From NCBI GenBank assembly GCA_015501075.1, contig JADNYJ010000081.1, positions 1 through 64,000 on the forward strand: DNA of 64,000 bases. Reading direction: 5' to 3'. Both the position numbers and the translations under genes were made by a program. A model generated the notes under the pieces. It did no database searches and was not told the DNA's origin. It saw only the letters and a list, made by a program, of their open reading frames with translations. Positions 36,208 to 47,570 of the stretch are shown here, piece by piece. The stretch is from Gymnopilus junonius. Lineage: Eukaryota > Basidiomycota > Agaricomycetes > Agaricales > Galerinaceae. How positions within the stretch are numbered: the first letter of the stretch is position 1; every line of letters begins with the position of its first letter.

Positions 36208-38750
36208 TCAAAGCGCAGAATGCGTCGCATTGAACTTGAACGCGGTGGCATTCCGATTCTGACTTGGTTGAGCAGCAGTACTCGAAGTATGAACCTTAAT
36301 CGGAGATTCCGATGAAGTCGTGTTCTTCGCATCCCTCGCAATCGGTCCATTGGAAGTTGCAGGAGCGAACCACCAAAGGGTCGTCACTCCCACAGGGAAG
36401 GTGTAAGTCGCCTGTTCACCATTGAATAAATCAAATCCTGAGATGACTCGAGAAAGGAAGCGTGATCGGCTGACCTGCATGCCTCTGAACTCGATAGTGG
36501 CGGTGACTGGTTGAGGGTTCCATGTTGTCGAGGCACTATCATCCCCTGCATACAACATGTTAGCGAGACAATGTGGAAGTTAATGAAGGAACAAGTCATA
36601 CAGTTCAACACGACAATGGAATATTGCAGCCAATCGGTCGGATTAACACGTCTAACAACATAAGCACCAACAACCAATGCCCAGCTTAATGAACCTTGAA
36701 CGCTGACCCCAATCCTCTGCCCGAAAGGACCACCGGGGTCTTTAGGAATAATAGCTTTGGACGCTTGCGCCATCGCATAGACTAGACGATAACTTGAAGG
36801 TCAGCGGGCGATGGACGGAGGTGCTGAGTTTAGGTGCACATACATTCTTGGTTGTACGAGTAACTTCCATCACTGTTGACAGTGACTAAGGGTCTGCATC
36901 CAGGTCCACCACAGCTGTTGGTTCCAGGTAGTTTAGGGTTGCCGTTGCCATCGAGGGCGAAATTCCACATAAGGCCCTATTTATGTTATGTCCAATGACT
37001 ATTAGTTGTCTTGCAGGATATAAAGAAACTTACCGACTGCGATCCATAGTTCAAGCTTCCGGTAAAGCTATATTCAAATTCCAAAATCAGGACTTAGAGG
37101 ATGCGCCTAAATAAAAGAGATCATTACATATTATCCATGTACCACTGAAAGTTATTAGAGATAGCCGAGATATAATTTTTTATTAAATGAATTTACCTTG
37201 ATGTCGCTCCACCAGTCTGAGCCAAAAGTACCGCTACATTCAGTAAAGAAGATGCTCTGTAACAAGTTGTCAAATCCGAGTGAAGTCGAAGGATTTAAGG
37301 AGCTTATACCTTGGAAGGCCAAGCGCTTTGGAATTGAGCCTGGTCCGAGACAGATCCAGCATAGCAATGGAAAGCAACTCCAGAGAAAGCGCTGCTGTAC
37401 GAGTTCATCTTTAGGGAAAACCGACATAAGGAATGGGACGAAATACATGACAATCCTGAACGTACCAATTGGACTGGATAAGCACCTGCATCGTCCCAAT
37501 TATGCTATTCTCTTCAAGTCAGATCTGTGTCGGGAAAGAAATATCGAGATTCCGTACCTCATATCCGATAATTTGCACGCTGGATAACCCATTAGAGTTC
37601 AGGAGGGATCTGAGAGCTGTACCAACTTGGCCTTCAATGGAGGCACTCATAGTACAAGTCGGATAGGTGGGGTTGCTATTTTGGGGTTCGTTCTGTACCG
37701 CAACATTTTCACATATTTAGCTCGATAAGAAAATGAGATGATCAGTCGACTCCCATACCTGAATTCCGACAGCGAATGCAGTGAAACCTTGGCTCTGGAA
37801 GCCCTGTACGGCCTTCAAAAGATAGTTCGCGTCTATTCGTACATGGTTACTCATGAAAGTAGCACTGTGGTAGGAAGACTTACAAACGCCGATATACTGA
37901 GTCTGTAGAGAGCCGCCGTTCATGGTTCCACTATCTTTCATCCACCCAGGCTAATGACGATATCATTGATGAAAGCTCTTAAAGAAGAACAAAATCGACT
38001 TACCGGTGACCAAGGCACCAGATGAACCTTGATGGCAGGATTAATAGATTGGATATCTTTCAAGACAGAAAAAACATAAGACGGAATATTGTTGATGCTG
38101 AAGTGGGATAAGCTGGTATCGCCAGATACATCGTCCAGACTGTACACTGGACAGAGCGAAAAAATTAGTAAATAATATGAGTCATCAGAAACTACATGGA
38201 ATACATACAATTGGCAGAGAAATCCGATGCTCCGATAGGAACCCGTATGTAGCTGAGGCCGGCAGCATCCACCGCGTAGCTGGTACTGAAGCTGTAACCC
38301 AAAATGCTCCAGTAATTGGCGGAGTTTTTTGACTTTTACAAGGGAATGAGTAATGGCTCTGCCTCATTTATTGAAAGAGCATATACCTTAAGATTGCTGA
38401 GAGTGAGCGCGGAAGAGTCAGCTAAATTCATGTTGCATCATCAGCACGAGTAAAAGGAACGGCTAAAATAAATTACTCAGAGAGGCTCCGAACCCAGCAA
38501 TCGGCTGATACTCTATGGCATCATTGACAACGATGTCTGCACTCGCAGCTGGGCCTGGAGTAGCGAAGTTTATCGGAGACGAAGGCGCGAGGGAGGTAAA
38601 AAGCTTTGATCTATCCCAAGTAGTTTGCCACTATCAATTGATTATAAGCAATGCACGAATTGATGGAATGCAACTCACAATGTCCCATATCTGTTGAGAG
38701 AAGGCCGGAACGATCGCAATCGAAAGAAAGAAGATGGTTAAAGAGCGCAT
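36208..38750 (-). CDS. GH30 glycoside hydrolase (endo-beta-1,6-glucanase / glucosylceramidase-like), secreted
   Basis: ATG at 38750 begins MRSLTIFFLSIAIVPAFSQQ, a clear signal peptide. Exons then give AIEYQPIAGFGASLSDSSAL, NYWSILGYSF, AAGLSYIRVPIGASDFSANL, LDDVSGDTSLSHFSINNIPS, IQSINPAIKVHLVPWSP, GTMNGGSLQTQYIGV, and FAVGIQ joined across an intron to NEPQNSNPTYPTC. The Glu of NEP is the expected acid/base. The nucleophile Glu lies in FFTECSGTFGSDWWSDIK. The beta-sandwich follows: GQRIGVSVQGSLSWALVVGA, WNPQPVTATIEFRGMQ, ATYTFPVGVTTLWWFAP, ending at 36208 after an Asn/Ser-rich tail. There are about a dozen short introns, and the coding parts I checked keep frame. Fungal GH30 enzymes of this type cut beta-1,6-glucan in fungal walls, so wall remodelling or mycoparasitism is plausible; exact substrate is inference. 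Confidence 0.85.
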
Positions 38751-40261
38751 CGGGTTTCAGCTGAAGAAGACAAACCTTCAGAGCTCGCTCTTATACCGTA
38801 TGCTGGATTGTCAAGACGATCTAATTTCGGAGTCAAAAATGTCGGTTTCTCGTTCCGAGCTTGGTCGAGCTGCTGTACCATGCGGCACGCTTAAAACATC
38901 AAGTGAGCGCGCACATTTAGAAGCGACCGTTGAAGTGTCCTAAAGCGGCCTTCATAATGGCAATCCAAGAGCCCTTTGTAAAGCGGCATGGAACTTGGGT
39001 GGGCTCTTCCATGAGCCTTGGATCACGAGAGGTGCCATTCGACCTAATGCCGGATCTACCGCCACGCCAAATGGTATTGCTGCCATAGACAGAGCCAGAC
39101 TAGGTGAGTTCCATTCGGGAACTAGACTACTGCGCTGACCATCTCGTCAGGATGGAAGCACAAAGATCAGAAGGTGCACAGGCTTGAGACGGAGAATAAA
39201 CAAAAATTTTCCTATTTTTCTCATCCGCCGTTGGAAACCCGAGTGATGACCCAAATGCAGAAATATGGAGAAGACGAAGACTCATGAGGCAATATGAGGA
39301 CCGAACCTGGGTCCATCATTTGCGGATTAAGAACCACGTGTCGCTACCAGAGAGAAAGACCAACAAATAGATGGTGCACAACAACCAGTATATTTAAAAA
39401 TACGCACCCGTCAGTGGAGGGGCTACTCATATATACGGACTGGCAAACAAGGTTTCAGTTGTTTGAGTCTTTAAATGCTCCTTGCATAGGGCCGCCAGCT
39501 TCCTGTCAGAGAAATTCGAGTTTGTAGATAAGAACATAAGGACTAGCGCACATGATCTCTAGTCGGTGACCAGTGTTAGCTACAGTCCTTGCTGGGTAAA
39601 GCTTCTCCATTAATAAGCTAGGGCATCCGTCCACATGGAGTGCAGTGACCTTCCGGTGTAACCATGTGTGGGAGGGCTTCGGGATGTTGAATGGGTAACG
39701 ACAACGAGCGGACGGTAATCCAGAAATATCTCCAGCATCAGAATGGCCTTCTGAATTCGCCGCAATGTAGTATACAGCCCAGAAAAGCGCATCGGCGGGA
39801 CATTCTGCTTCAAACATCACTACGAGGGCACAGGGTACTTTGGGCAAGTGACCATAGATAGACGATCAGAAAAGACATTCAGAAAATCGGGAGAACCGTA
39901 TATACAACGGGAAGAATTCTTGCTATCGGATCACTCCATGAACTGTGCAAGTACATGAACTGAGAAGAAACAACCCTTTAGTACCGATGCTGAGTCCAAG
40001 TCCCAACTTCAATTTCAAGTTCAAGATGGAACTTGCATGGAGGAAACAGTGCGGCGACCAGGTAAAAAAAAGCGGTCTGATTAGCAAGGTCGATGGGGCG
40101 CGGATATGAAAAGCAGTGTGGAAAAAACTGCGTTGGTCCCGGTGCGTTTACCAGACATTACATCATAATACGCACGGACCATGCCACTACACAGGACGCC
40201 GAATCGCATGCTCAGTGCTAATGGAGTCAGGCCCTTTTAAAAGTCTCTCTAATGTAGAAAG
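38751..40261. other. intergenic, no supported gene
   Basis: Upstream region of the GH30 gene. A minus-strand frame at 39506-39847 (VVMFEAECPADALFWAVYYI) is open but without a recognised domain or splice partners. Nothing else noted. Confidence 0.35.
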
Positions 40262-42361
40262 TTAAATTTCATCCACAGGAGGTCTCACGAAAAAAAAGGA
40301 TGAACTATTCAAGATTAAATTAAAGTACGCTATTCTGATACGGTACATCGTTACTGATCGGATGGTGTCCTTTCGAATTAAAAGTACTAATGTTGGTGTG
40401 GGCATAATTCGTTCAACTCCTTTGGACTCGAAATGAGGTCCCTCTTTTCTGCAATGCATGCAGATCATATCTCAATTGTGGATACCTTTGTCCGATCAAC
40501 CAACACTTGCATCTAGATCACGATAGTTAGATAAGAATGGCAATACTTTGTAAGAGAATCAAAACATACTGAAGGTGCATCTTTCGACATGCCAAAGCTT
40601 TCCGCTGGGAACATGATGGCTTGATTTCCTCCTGAACTCATGTATTGTGAGCGCCGAGTCGTCTGTTTGAGATCTTTACGTGCGTTGATACTGAAAAAGA
40701 TGATCAATCTTCAAGTTTCCGTGCTCATCAAAGGACATACACTGTCATGACTGAATTTGCGTAGACTGGTTTGAACCGATTCCGATGAGTATCTTAAAAA
40801 TCCAAATAAATAAGGACGACGTACGTTTACTAATCGCGAAATGTATGCCTAGGAAAACAAGGTTTTGAGGCATCACTAGCCACTAGAGATATAAGAAAAA
40901 TATGAAAAGGGTATACATATAAAGGAAGTATAAAACTCACGCATACTAACGTCCCCAATGATGCCAAGCTTTTTAAAAGGAATTTAATGTGAAGAGTTGT
41001 AGCGGTGACAAAATCTGAAAGCATACCAGTTGAGAAATCCGTTTTCGAATGCATAGAGCATTAATGTTTCAAGGATATCATTCATACTGCGAGAAAATGA
41101 GCCATTGAAAAGAAGTGGAATAAACATAACCATAACTCGCCTCGAGTCCTTTTTTATATTTTGGCCCAGATAATAGCAAAGGCATCCCGCGAAAAGAATA
41201 TCAAGCACCGAACAGAGTGCAAGGCCAGTAGAAAAAGCCCACTAAGGAATGAGTAGATGATTTGAGCCAAAAGGTGGCAATTGATACCAGGAAAATGGCT
41301 CACTGTATAGAGCTGGGCAAACCGAGATATACTGTGCAATTGGATCCTAGATGGAAGGGTAAGAGATAAATTAAATGGACCGAATCGATTGATAGGACGA
41401 ACATCTTAATTGTCGTCACTGAGAGTTAAATCAATATCATGATATGGCTTTAATCCGATATAAACGAAGAGAGATGCTCACGGAAAGCGAAGCCTATTCA
41501 AACATCAGTATCAGATACATATCTTCATGTCATGACTCCGTGAAGCTTACATAGACGAACACAGGACAGCATTGCTAAAGGTACCGCCACGAAATAGTTA
41601 TTATGGCTGACTACATCAACATTCAACATCTCGATTTCGAGAGCAGAAAAAGTTTCGGCCTTACGTTTGAAAATACGATGGACAAAGAATCTGTTGATTG
41701 TCGGTAGTCAGTAACTTGGGGATCACAGGTCATAAGAAAGGCCTACACGTGAACAAATATCGTGAGGATTGCCTAGAGGGATAACGCTTCAGTACGGAAC
41801 ATATGGACAAATGGATTGCCTACCGTAGTCGCTACTGTGAGCTGATATCGTAGGATTAGAAAAAAGTCTCCTAGTATAAATTCGCGTACCGCCAAAGACC
41901 TGAGGAAGGATACATTAGCATAAGGCCTACGACTAATAACTAGAGTGTACCATGGAATATAATCGATTCTCTCCATATCGCCATAATGCGCAATAAAGTG
42001 ATCCCAGAGCGTCGCAGCAACGAAGATGGTGTGCAAGCAGTCGATAGACCTGCAACCCCAGAAGGTTCGTCAATCGGCTGGAAATCGCAAAATCAATAGA
42101 ACGTACCAAACATAAACTACCTGTATAAAGAAGGAAGAATCGAAACCCGTCAGATTTATCCTTACTGAGCAATAGACTCCAACTAACTATGCTTTGAGTA
42201 GTCGTTATCATTCTGTATGCTTGAAGTAAGAATGTCTGGCGTTGACTACGCCGGAAAGGCTGTACAATCAACGTGATAAGGTGAGGATGTGAGGACATAT
42301 AGGCACGTACATGAAAGCTATAATTCCCTATCAATAGGCACAAAGTGACTGGATACGACAT
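40262..42361 (-). CDS. DUF6534-type multi-pass membrane protein
   Basis: Begins MSYPVTLCLLIGNYSFH (ATG at 42361) before a GTACGT donor. Later exons match the family layout: ILRF..RSIDCLHTIFVAATLWDHFI, AHYGDMERIDYIPW, SLAV..LTVATT, RFFVHRIFKR before a GTAAGG donor, SHNNYFVAVPLAMLSCV, and near the C-terminus SINARKDLKQTTRRSQYMSS. A final exon ends at 40262. Many very short exons are separated by introns of about 50 nt, so the model is only approximate. The family has several transmembrane helices and no known function. It is spliced like the 27.8-kb relic but not closely similar to it. Confidence 0.55.
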
Positions 42362-43615
42362 CGTGCCGTAAGTCAAGGAGGAGCTGAATGGGCGAAGAGT
42401 ATGAAGGTCGGTCTGCCATTTTATAGCACTGTGATGTCCGAAGGAAAACAATACGCACGATGTTTTAAGTTCGTCCTGACCATTACGGAGCGGGAGTCGA
42501 ATCTGTCATCATGATTGTCTTCAATGCTGATGACCTGTATGTTTCTTACGTATGATTGCACATAACTGTATTACTGCTCTTTTGTATGGCCGTTATATTA
42601 GAACCGCGTAAGATACTGTGTTAATGTAGAGGGCCTTGAGAGGTTGACGGTGCAGAGGGCTTTCGCCGACCTTGGTGTAGACACTGCCTCTCGAGTTACG
42701 TGTTTCGTCCCATCATCCACCTGATCAAAGTCTATTCCAAACGGAGGTCGCCTACGACAAGCCGCGGTCGGCGGACAGAACCCCGTGAGCATAGATTTTC
42801 ATAAACGGCGCTCGCCATTGGTCGACGATGTATGCTGCGATATGTTTAGATTCCTCTTATCTTCCTGACGTCAGTCGATGGCCTTCAGTATGTCATCATG
42901 AAAGTAATTCAGGACGTCACTCCTAATTGTTGAGTACAAATTGACAGAAAACAAAAAAAAAAAAGAAGAACCTAGAAAATTTACCGGCCATGTCGTACCG
43001 GTAACGTACGTTTTGGAAGGACCCCGCCCATATAGAACGACAATGGCTCTAGTGCTTTCTTCCGGCTTGTTGTACATAAGCATTTATATTTAGCCTCTTG
43101 AAAAACTCACGGAATGTCTTCGTGAGGACCAGCATGTACTGGCGAACGCAGTACTTTACTGTGATATTGAGCTGGTAATGACTTCCTAGCGCAACCAGAT
43201 TCAAAACAGCATGTTTGCGCCACAAAAAATGATATGTGGAGTGTCGGGGACCGCAGGTCTTAATATCATGATCCGAAGGCCCCGAACAGAGAGAATAAGC
43301 CTCCTTCAGCGCTTGTCAAGACCTGTCTGCCATTCTCCCATTCTCCGTGCGACACATTTAATTTAAATGTTAATTTCTTATCTTATCGGTCGTAGACCTG
43401 TCCTCCCCTGCCTCCGAAGTGACAGAACTGACAACGGCCTTTTTGACGTTCAAACTCTGCCAAGACGAGTACGGTTCCCGTTCCCCTCCCAAACGATCAA
43501 GCCATATCATTGTTGGGGGAAAAGACGGATAATCGGAAAATCCAGTGGGTTTCCTTCTCGCCCATCTAAAAACCATTCACCCGAAATTACATTTAATAAG
43601 ATGTCGTCTCCTCGA
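42362..43615. other. intergenic, nothing recognised
   Basis: Contains a poly-A tract at about 42950-42964 and short frames with no domain. Lies between the DUF6534-type gene and the pyruvate decarboxylase relic. Confidence 0.4.
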
Positions 43616-44815
43616 TCAACCCGAGGCCGCCTCCATTTGCTTCTGTAGAAATCGAGGCGCATCGAACATTTTCATCAAGATCTCGACTAGCTACACTTTG
43701 CCGGCACTTACAAACGAAGAATCATTGAGTATCTTGTTCAATTGACTCTTGACCTCGGAACGATAACTGGCTGTGTCGTATTTTTTCTGATCGTTGAGTG
43801 TTCAAGAGACCTTGCCAATCCCAATCCGCTATATCACTGTAAGACCTGGAAGTACGCGTTCGGAAAAGAGAAGTCTTGAGATCTTAACAGATTTACTTAC
43901 TGGCGCTTGCCGTGAATACACCTTTCAACAGTGTAGCCCTGATTATTGGTAACGAATATAATCGGTTTTAAAGCCTGCCTAATAACGGTAGATATTTCCT
44001 GGACAGTTAACTGCCTGCTGAAGATCGTTCCGCTTCAATAAGGAATGTGCGTTTAAGAACGAAGGACGAACAGACTACCATCACCAACAAATAACATAGG
44101 GGGATTCATGCCTAATTCTCGGGCAGCTAATGCCACTGACCATTTCCAAGCGTATGGTACAATAGGAGCTGATTCTTCCTCTGAACAGTGCTCGGGACGC
44201 CAACGAGATGAAGGGCTGGTACAATTTCGGAATACGCTTCAAGGAAAACAATTAACTTGTGGGGATTTGTGTGCAGCATGGCCAAGAAGAGAGCGCACCT
44301 CTTGCTATTCCACTGGTTGGAGATAACTTGCCCACGCCAAAACTTAAAAGCAGAGCATTGATCGTGGATGTGGTCTAACGAAGTGTTTGAACATACGTGG
44401 TGACTAAAACGCTGAAAGATCCTTCCCTTCCTTGGGCCGTGCATATTCCGTCTGCAGCGTAGGCTGTGTTGAGCTCGTGGCTATAACCTTCTGTCAGTCA
44501 AGACTAAAAGCACAATGCAACTAAAACGCACCAGTTGCCAACCCAATCCAGTTGAGGATGGTCTTCAACTAAATCCTGTCCGGCCCAATATGATCAGAAC
44601 GTAAAGCGACGCTAGTACAGACTACCAAATAAGAAATCATCACCAAGAAAGCGGTAGTATAGACATACCTTTACGCCAAATTACGAAAGCCGATTAAGCA
44701 ACTAACTCCCTGCAGACACCTTGTTCGTCTCGTCCGTCTTTTGGCTCTGACGTTGTCTTCCAGTCAGCTCTTCACGCAACGTAGGAAGTTCAGCGGATTC
44801 CGAGTCTTGCGACAT
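43616..44815 (-). pseudogene. pyruvate decarboxylase-like (ThDP enzyme) relic with large internal deletion
   Basis: N-terminal exons are well conserved: MSQDSESAELPTLREELTGR, YWAGQDLVEDHPQLDWVGNW, HELNTAYAADGICTAQGREG, SFSVLVTT, then YSEIVPALHLVGVPSTVQRK and NQLLLYHTLGNGQW. Directly after this (about 44127-44140), in another frame, comes WSVALAARELGMNPPMLFVG and [17 protein letters not shown], which belong to the C-terminal ThDP-binding domain. The central domain and the start of the C-terminal one, some 250 residues in normal enzymes, are missing. The end reads [20 protein letters not shown], then IADWDWQGLLN, a frame slip, VKSQLNKILNDSSF, an in-frame TAG before LVEILMKMFDAPRFLQK, and a stop at 43616. 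A working enzyme would convert pyruvate to acetaldehyde in the cytosol; this one cannot. Confidence 0.8.
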
Positions 44816-45339
44816 CGTCAGCGGAAATGTAGGGTGCAAAATGAGAGAAGAGAACGAGCGGACACACTGCCTTCTATAATTCCTGCTTTCTCCACCGCCT
44901 GAGCAAAAGGTACGACGTGAGGATGACCAAGTGCAAGCTATTTATAGCCCAGTACCAGTCGAAGCCCTGACGCAAAAAAAAAAAATTTCCGACAAAAATG
45001 AACGCTTCGACTCTGCGATCTTTCATTTCACAGTATTCTATTGCTACATCTGCGAAGAAGAATATAACACCATGATATCAGCAAAAGAACTAAAATTCAT
45101 GTACAAGAAAAAGCGACTTACAAGTGTACATACAGGATATACAATTTCCAACTTTTCTAAACACAACCCCAGTCCCAAAGCGCAGGTTTACAAAACTAAA
45201 TACATATGGTATACCAGTGCGAACGATTCGTATTATTTCGTGTCGTGTATGGAGAAAAAAAGTCAAGTCCGTTTGAAAGGATATCATATCAGCTTTCAGG
45301 GGTTTCGGGGTATCAGAGAATAAAGTCCCGGTCTAGGTC
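44816..45339. other. intergenic between two minus-strand genes
   Basis: Holds a poly-A tract (44973-44985). The plus-strand frame 44931-45323 is antisense to the 3' side of the metacaspase and has no domain. Confidence 0.4.
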
Positions 45340-47570
45340 CTACACGTCAATGACCGTTAGCATTGTATGCCTGTATAAAGGAAGGCTGATGAAACGTACG
45401 ACGGGGTGGGTTCCAGAGATTTGGGCCTTTTGATGGTATTTTGGTATAAGTCGATCTCTTGAGAAGGAAAGAAAAAGAGCGCATAATCAGGGTCTACGCT
45501 GGAAGAAAGCGGAAGCAAATGAAGACTACTAACCGCAGGTCCTCCAAGAGCTGCTCATACGTCTGATGCGGTGTCCTTCCTACAGCCCAATATCAGTCTC
45601 CCGCTGCAGCGAAAAACGACAGAAAGAAGAGGGATAGACCGGAACGCACTTAAACTGTGGATGAATTCCTACAACGATTAGATAATCCAGCAAACGATCA
45701 GCACGGCGAATTAGTATTTAATAACGAAGCTGCATAAACAGCACGTACATAACTCATAGCACCCGTAGCCACCCCTCCATGGAACGTATCAGCACTCGTC
45801 TCATCATCCTTACACGCTGCGAAACAGATCTGAGGAAACGGACGAAGTGGGATTACATAATGTTGACAGTTGATGACTGCTCCAGTGCCACGCACCACAT
45901 CGGAGGCCGAGGCTCCTCGTTCTCTCGCGCGTCGACTGATGTGCGTGATCCCTCTCAGTCGTCCATGGGCAGAGTGCTGAAACGAGGAGATTAGCTAGAG
46001 CGATTATGACCCTCAGCGAAGAAGGGCATACAAGGTACGGAAGGTCTATGAGGGAGGTGAGTCGACGGAAGGAAGACGTTGACGCACAACGTACCTAACA
46101 CTGTCCCCGAATGACAGGACTAGGCCCAAGTCGGAACTCAGAGGGTGGATCTCGGAAGTAGGGAATGACACGCACGTCAAATATGGCCTAGAGAGATCGT
46201 CTGAATCAGTTCCACCATTTCATACAACAAAAAGGGGAGCAATGAGCGAACCGTTAACCTACACCCAGCAGGAAGAGGTCGGACTAAGGTGTCGTGCAAT
46301 TCCTAGACAGAAATATGGGTGTTAGGACGAAGGGCGGACAAGAGCATCGGAGAGGACGAACATCGTCAATGATATCGTCGGTTTGTTTGAAGTCCACAGG
46401 GAAGATCACTAAGACGAAGTAGATGTGAGAGAGTGAAAGGGGGTGGAATGTGGCCGATCACATACCTTCATTTTTCCGTCAGTCTCCCGCCCCGTTTTAT
46501 CAGGGTTTTGTCCACCGTGTCCAGAATCTTTATTGCCATGTAAGCGGAAATTTATGCGTTAAATAAGAGCTGAGACTCACAATGGAAGAAGAGGGAATCA
46601 TGAGCGTGCGCGCCTTGTACAAGCCACTTCATAGCGTTGAACATTTCCTTTCGCGTAGGCTGCACTGAGTTGCGCCCATGACCATCGTCGGTTAGAAGAA
46701 GGATGTCTTCCGATCTGAATCCGTACACCTCTGGATGAAAAGAACGATGAACTTAGAATGGCATAGTAGCAGAAAAGTGGTCCTGCTTACCCATAAGAAA
46801 CTGGCGCATACTCTTCGCATCATTGGCGCATCCCTTAAGCTCGTTGTCGGATCCAGTGTAGTTGATGCCAATCTATAATGAAAAGTTAACACAAAATACG
46901 AAACGAGAGAGAGAGAGCGACGTACACAGACTGCCTTCTTCCTCCCGGTACACTTCGACCATACGAAATCGCGATTAGGAGGCAGGAGCTCAAAATACTT
47001 CTTCAACACGTCATCGAGAAAGCCCCGATCTCGAGTCGGGGACATCGTATCCGGAGGTCTATGATGAGAAACACCTCCAGGCGCACTTACAGCCGTTCCT
47101 GGTGGGATAAAAGGTGCTCTTCCGCGTTGGGAATAATCGTCACGGAATGAGGGCGGGTATCCATAATCGCTTTGGGGAGGACCATATATTTGGCTGGCGG
47201 CATAGTGGGATTGTGGGCGGTCCTCGCGAGGGTATTGGCCATCGTGGTGATGCTGGCTGCGTAGTGAAGATCGGTCATCTTGGTGTCGATTTTGTATTGA
47301 GGGTTGGTAATCATGGTGCCGACTGCGCGCTGAAGGGGTATAATCACGTCCATGGGAGTTACTTCTTCGAGGACTGGAATAGGACCCGTCATCATCGTCG
47401 TATTCCGAGTCAGTGTAGACCGCTCGAGAGTGAGAGTGCGAACGGCGAGGTTCTGGGTATGCGTAGTCCCTCGGATGAAGTGAATCACGAAGACTTAATC
47501 GTTCGATATTGTCTTCCAGAGACCCGGAAGATGCTGGAATCTCATAGGTGTCGTAGATAGGAGTGACCAT
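45340..47570 (-). CDS. type I metacaspase
   Basis: Arg/Lys-specific cysteine protease of the caspase-like clan, linked in fungi to stress, ageing and protein quality control. ATG at 47570 starts MVTPIYDTYEIPASS. A disordered His/Ser/Tyr/Arg-rich prodomain (about 200 aa) is followed by FVWSKCTGRKKAVC, IGINYTGSDNELKGCANDAK, YGFRSEDILLLTDDG, and SLFFHY joined to SGHGGQNPDKTG with the catalytic His. VIFPVDFKQTDDIIDD, ELHDTLVRPLPAGCRLT, AIFD, SCHSGTVL (catalytic Cys), DLPYL, GRLRGITHISRRARERGASA, CKDDETSADTFHGG, HQTYEQLLEDLR and KYHQKAQISGTH follow, with a stop at 45340. Around the active site the exons are tiny (51, 12, 25 and 14 nt). One break is visible: at the five-T run 46471-46475 (plus strand) six are needed for DGKNEVIFPVD. 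Otherwise all catalytic parts are present and the gene is probably functional. Confidence 0.88.
46032..46045 (-). other. metacaspase microexon, 14 nt (DLPYL)
   Basis: Between a 49-nt intron (46046-46094) and a downstream intron with donor GTATGC. Together with the single base left from the previous exon it encodes DLPYL, the family sequence after the catalytic-cysteine box. Confidence 0.65.
46095..46119 (-). other. metacaspase microexon, 25 nt (catalytic SCHSG)
   Basis: Encodes SCHSGTVL plus one base; flanked by a 56-nt intron (46120-46175, donor GTGCGT, acceptor CCTAG) and a 49-nt intron with donor GTACGT. Confidence 0.7.
46176..46187 (-). other. metacaspase microexon, 12 nt (AIFD)
   Basis: Encodes AIFD, the beta strand leading to the catalytic cysteine, between introns 46188-46251 and 46120-46175, both phase 0. 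Confidence 0.65.

Noticed and set aside
36208..38750. Assignment of the hydrolase to GH79 (beta-glucuronidase-like)
   Set aside because: The C-terminal beta-sandwich alone was ambiguous, but the NEP and FFTECSGTFGSDWW motifs and the N-terminal GFGASLSDSSA are GH30 hallmarks.
44931..45323. 130-codon plus-strand frame
   Set aside because: Lys/Tyr-rich AT-driven frame with no homology signal, lying antisense to the 3' side of the metacaspase gene.
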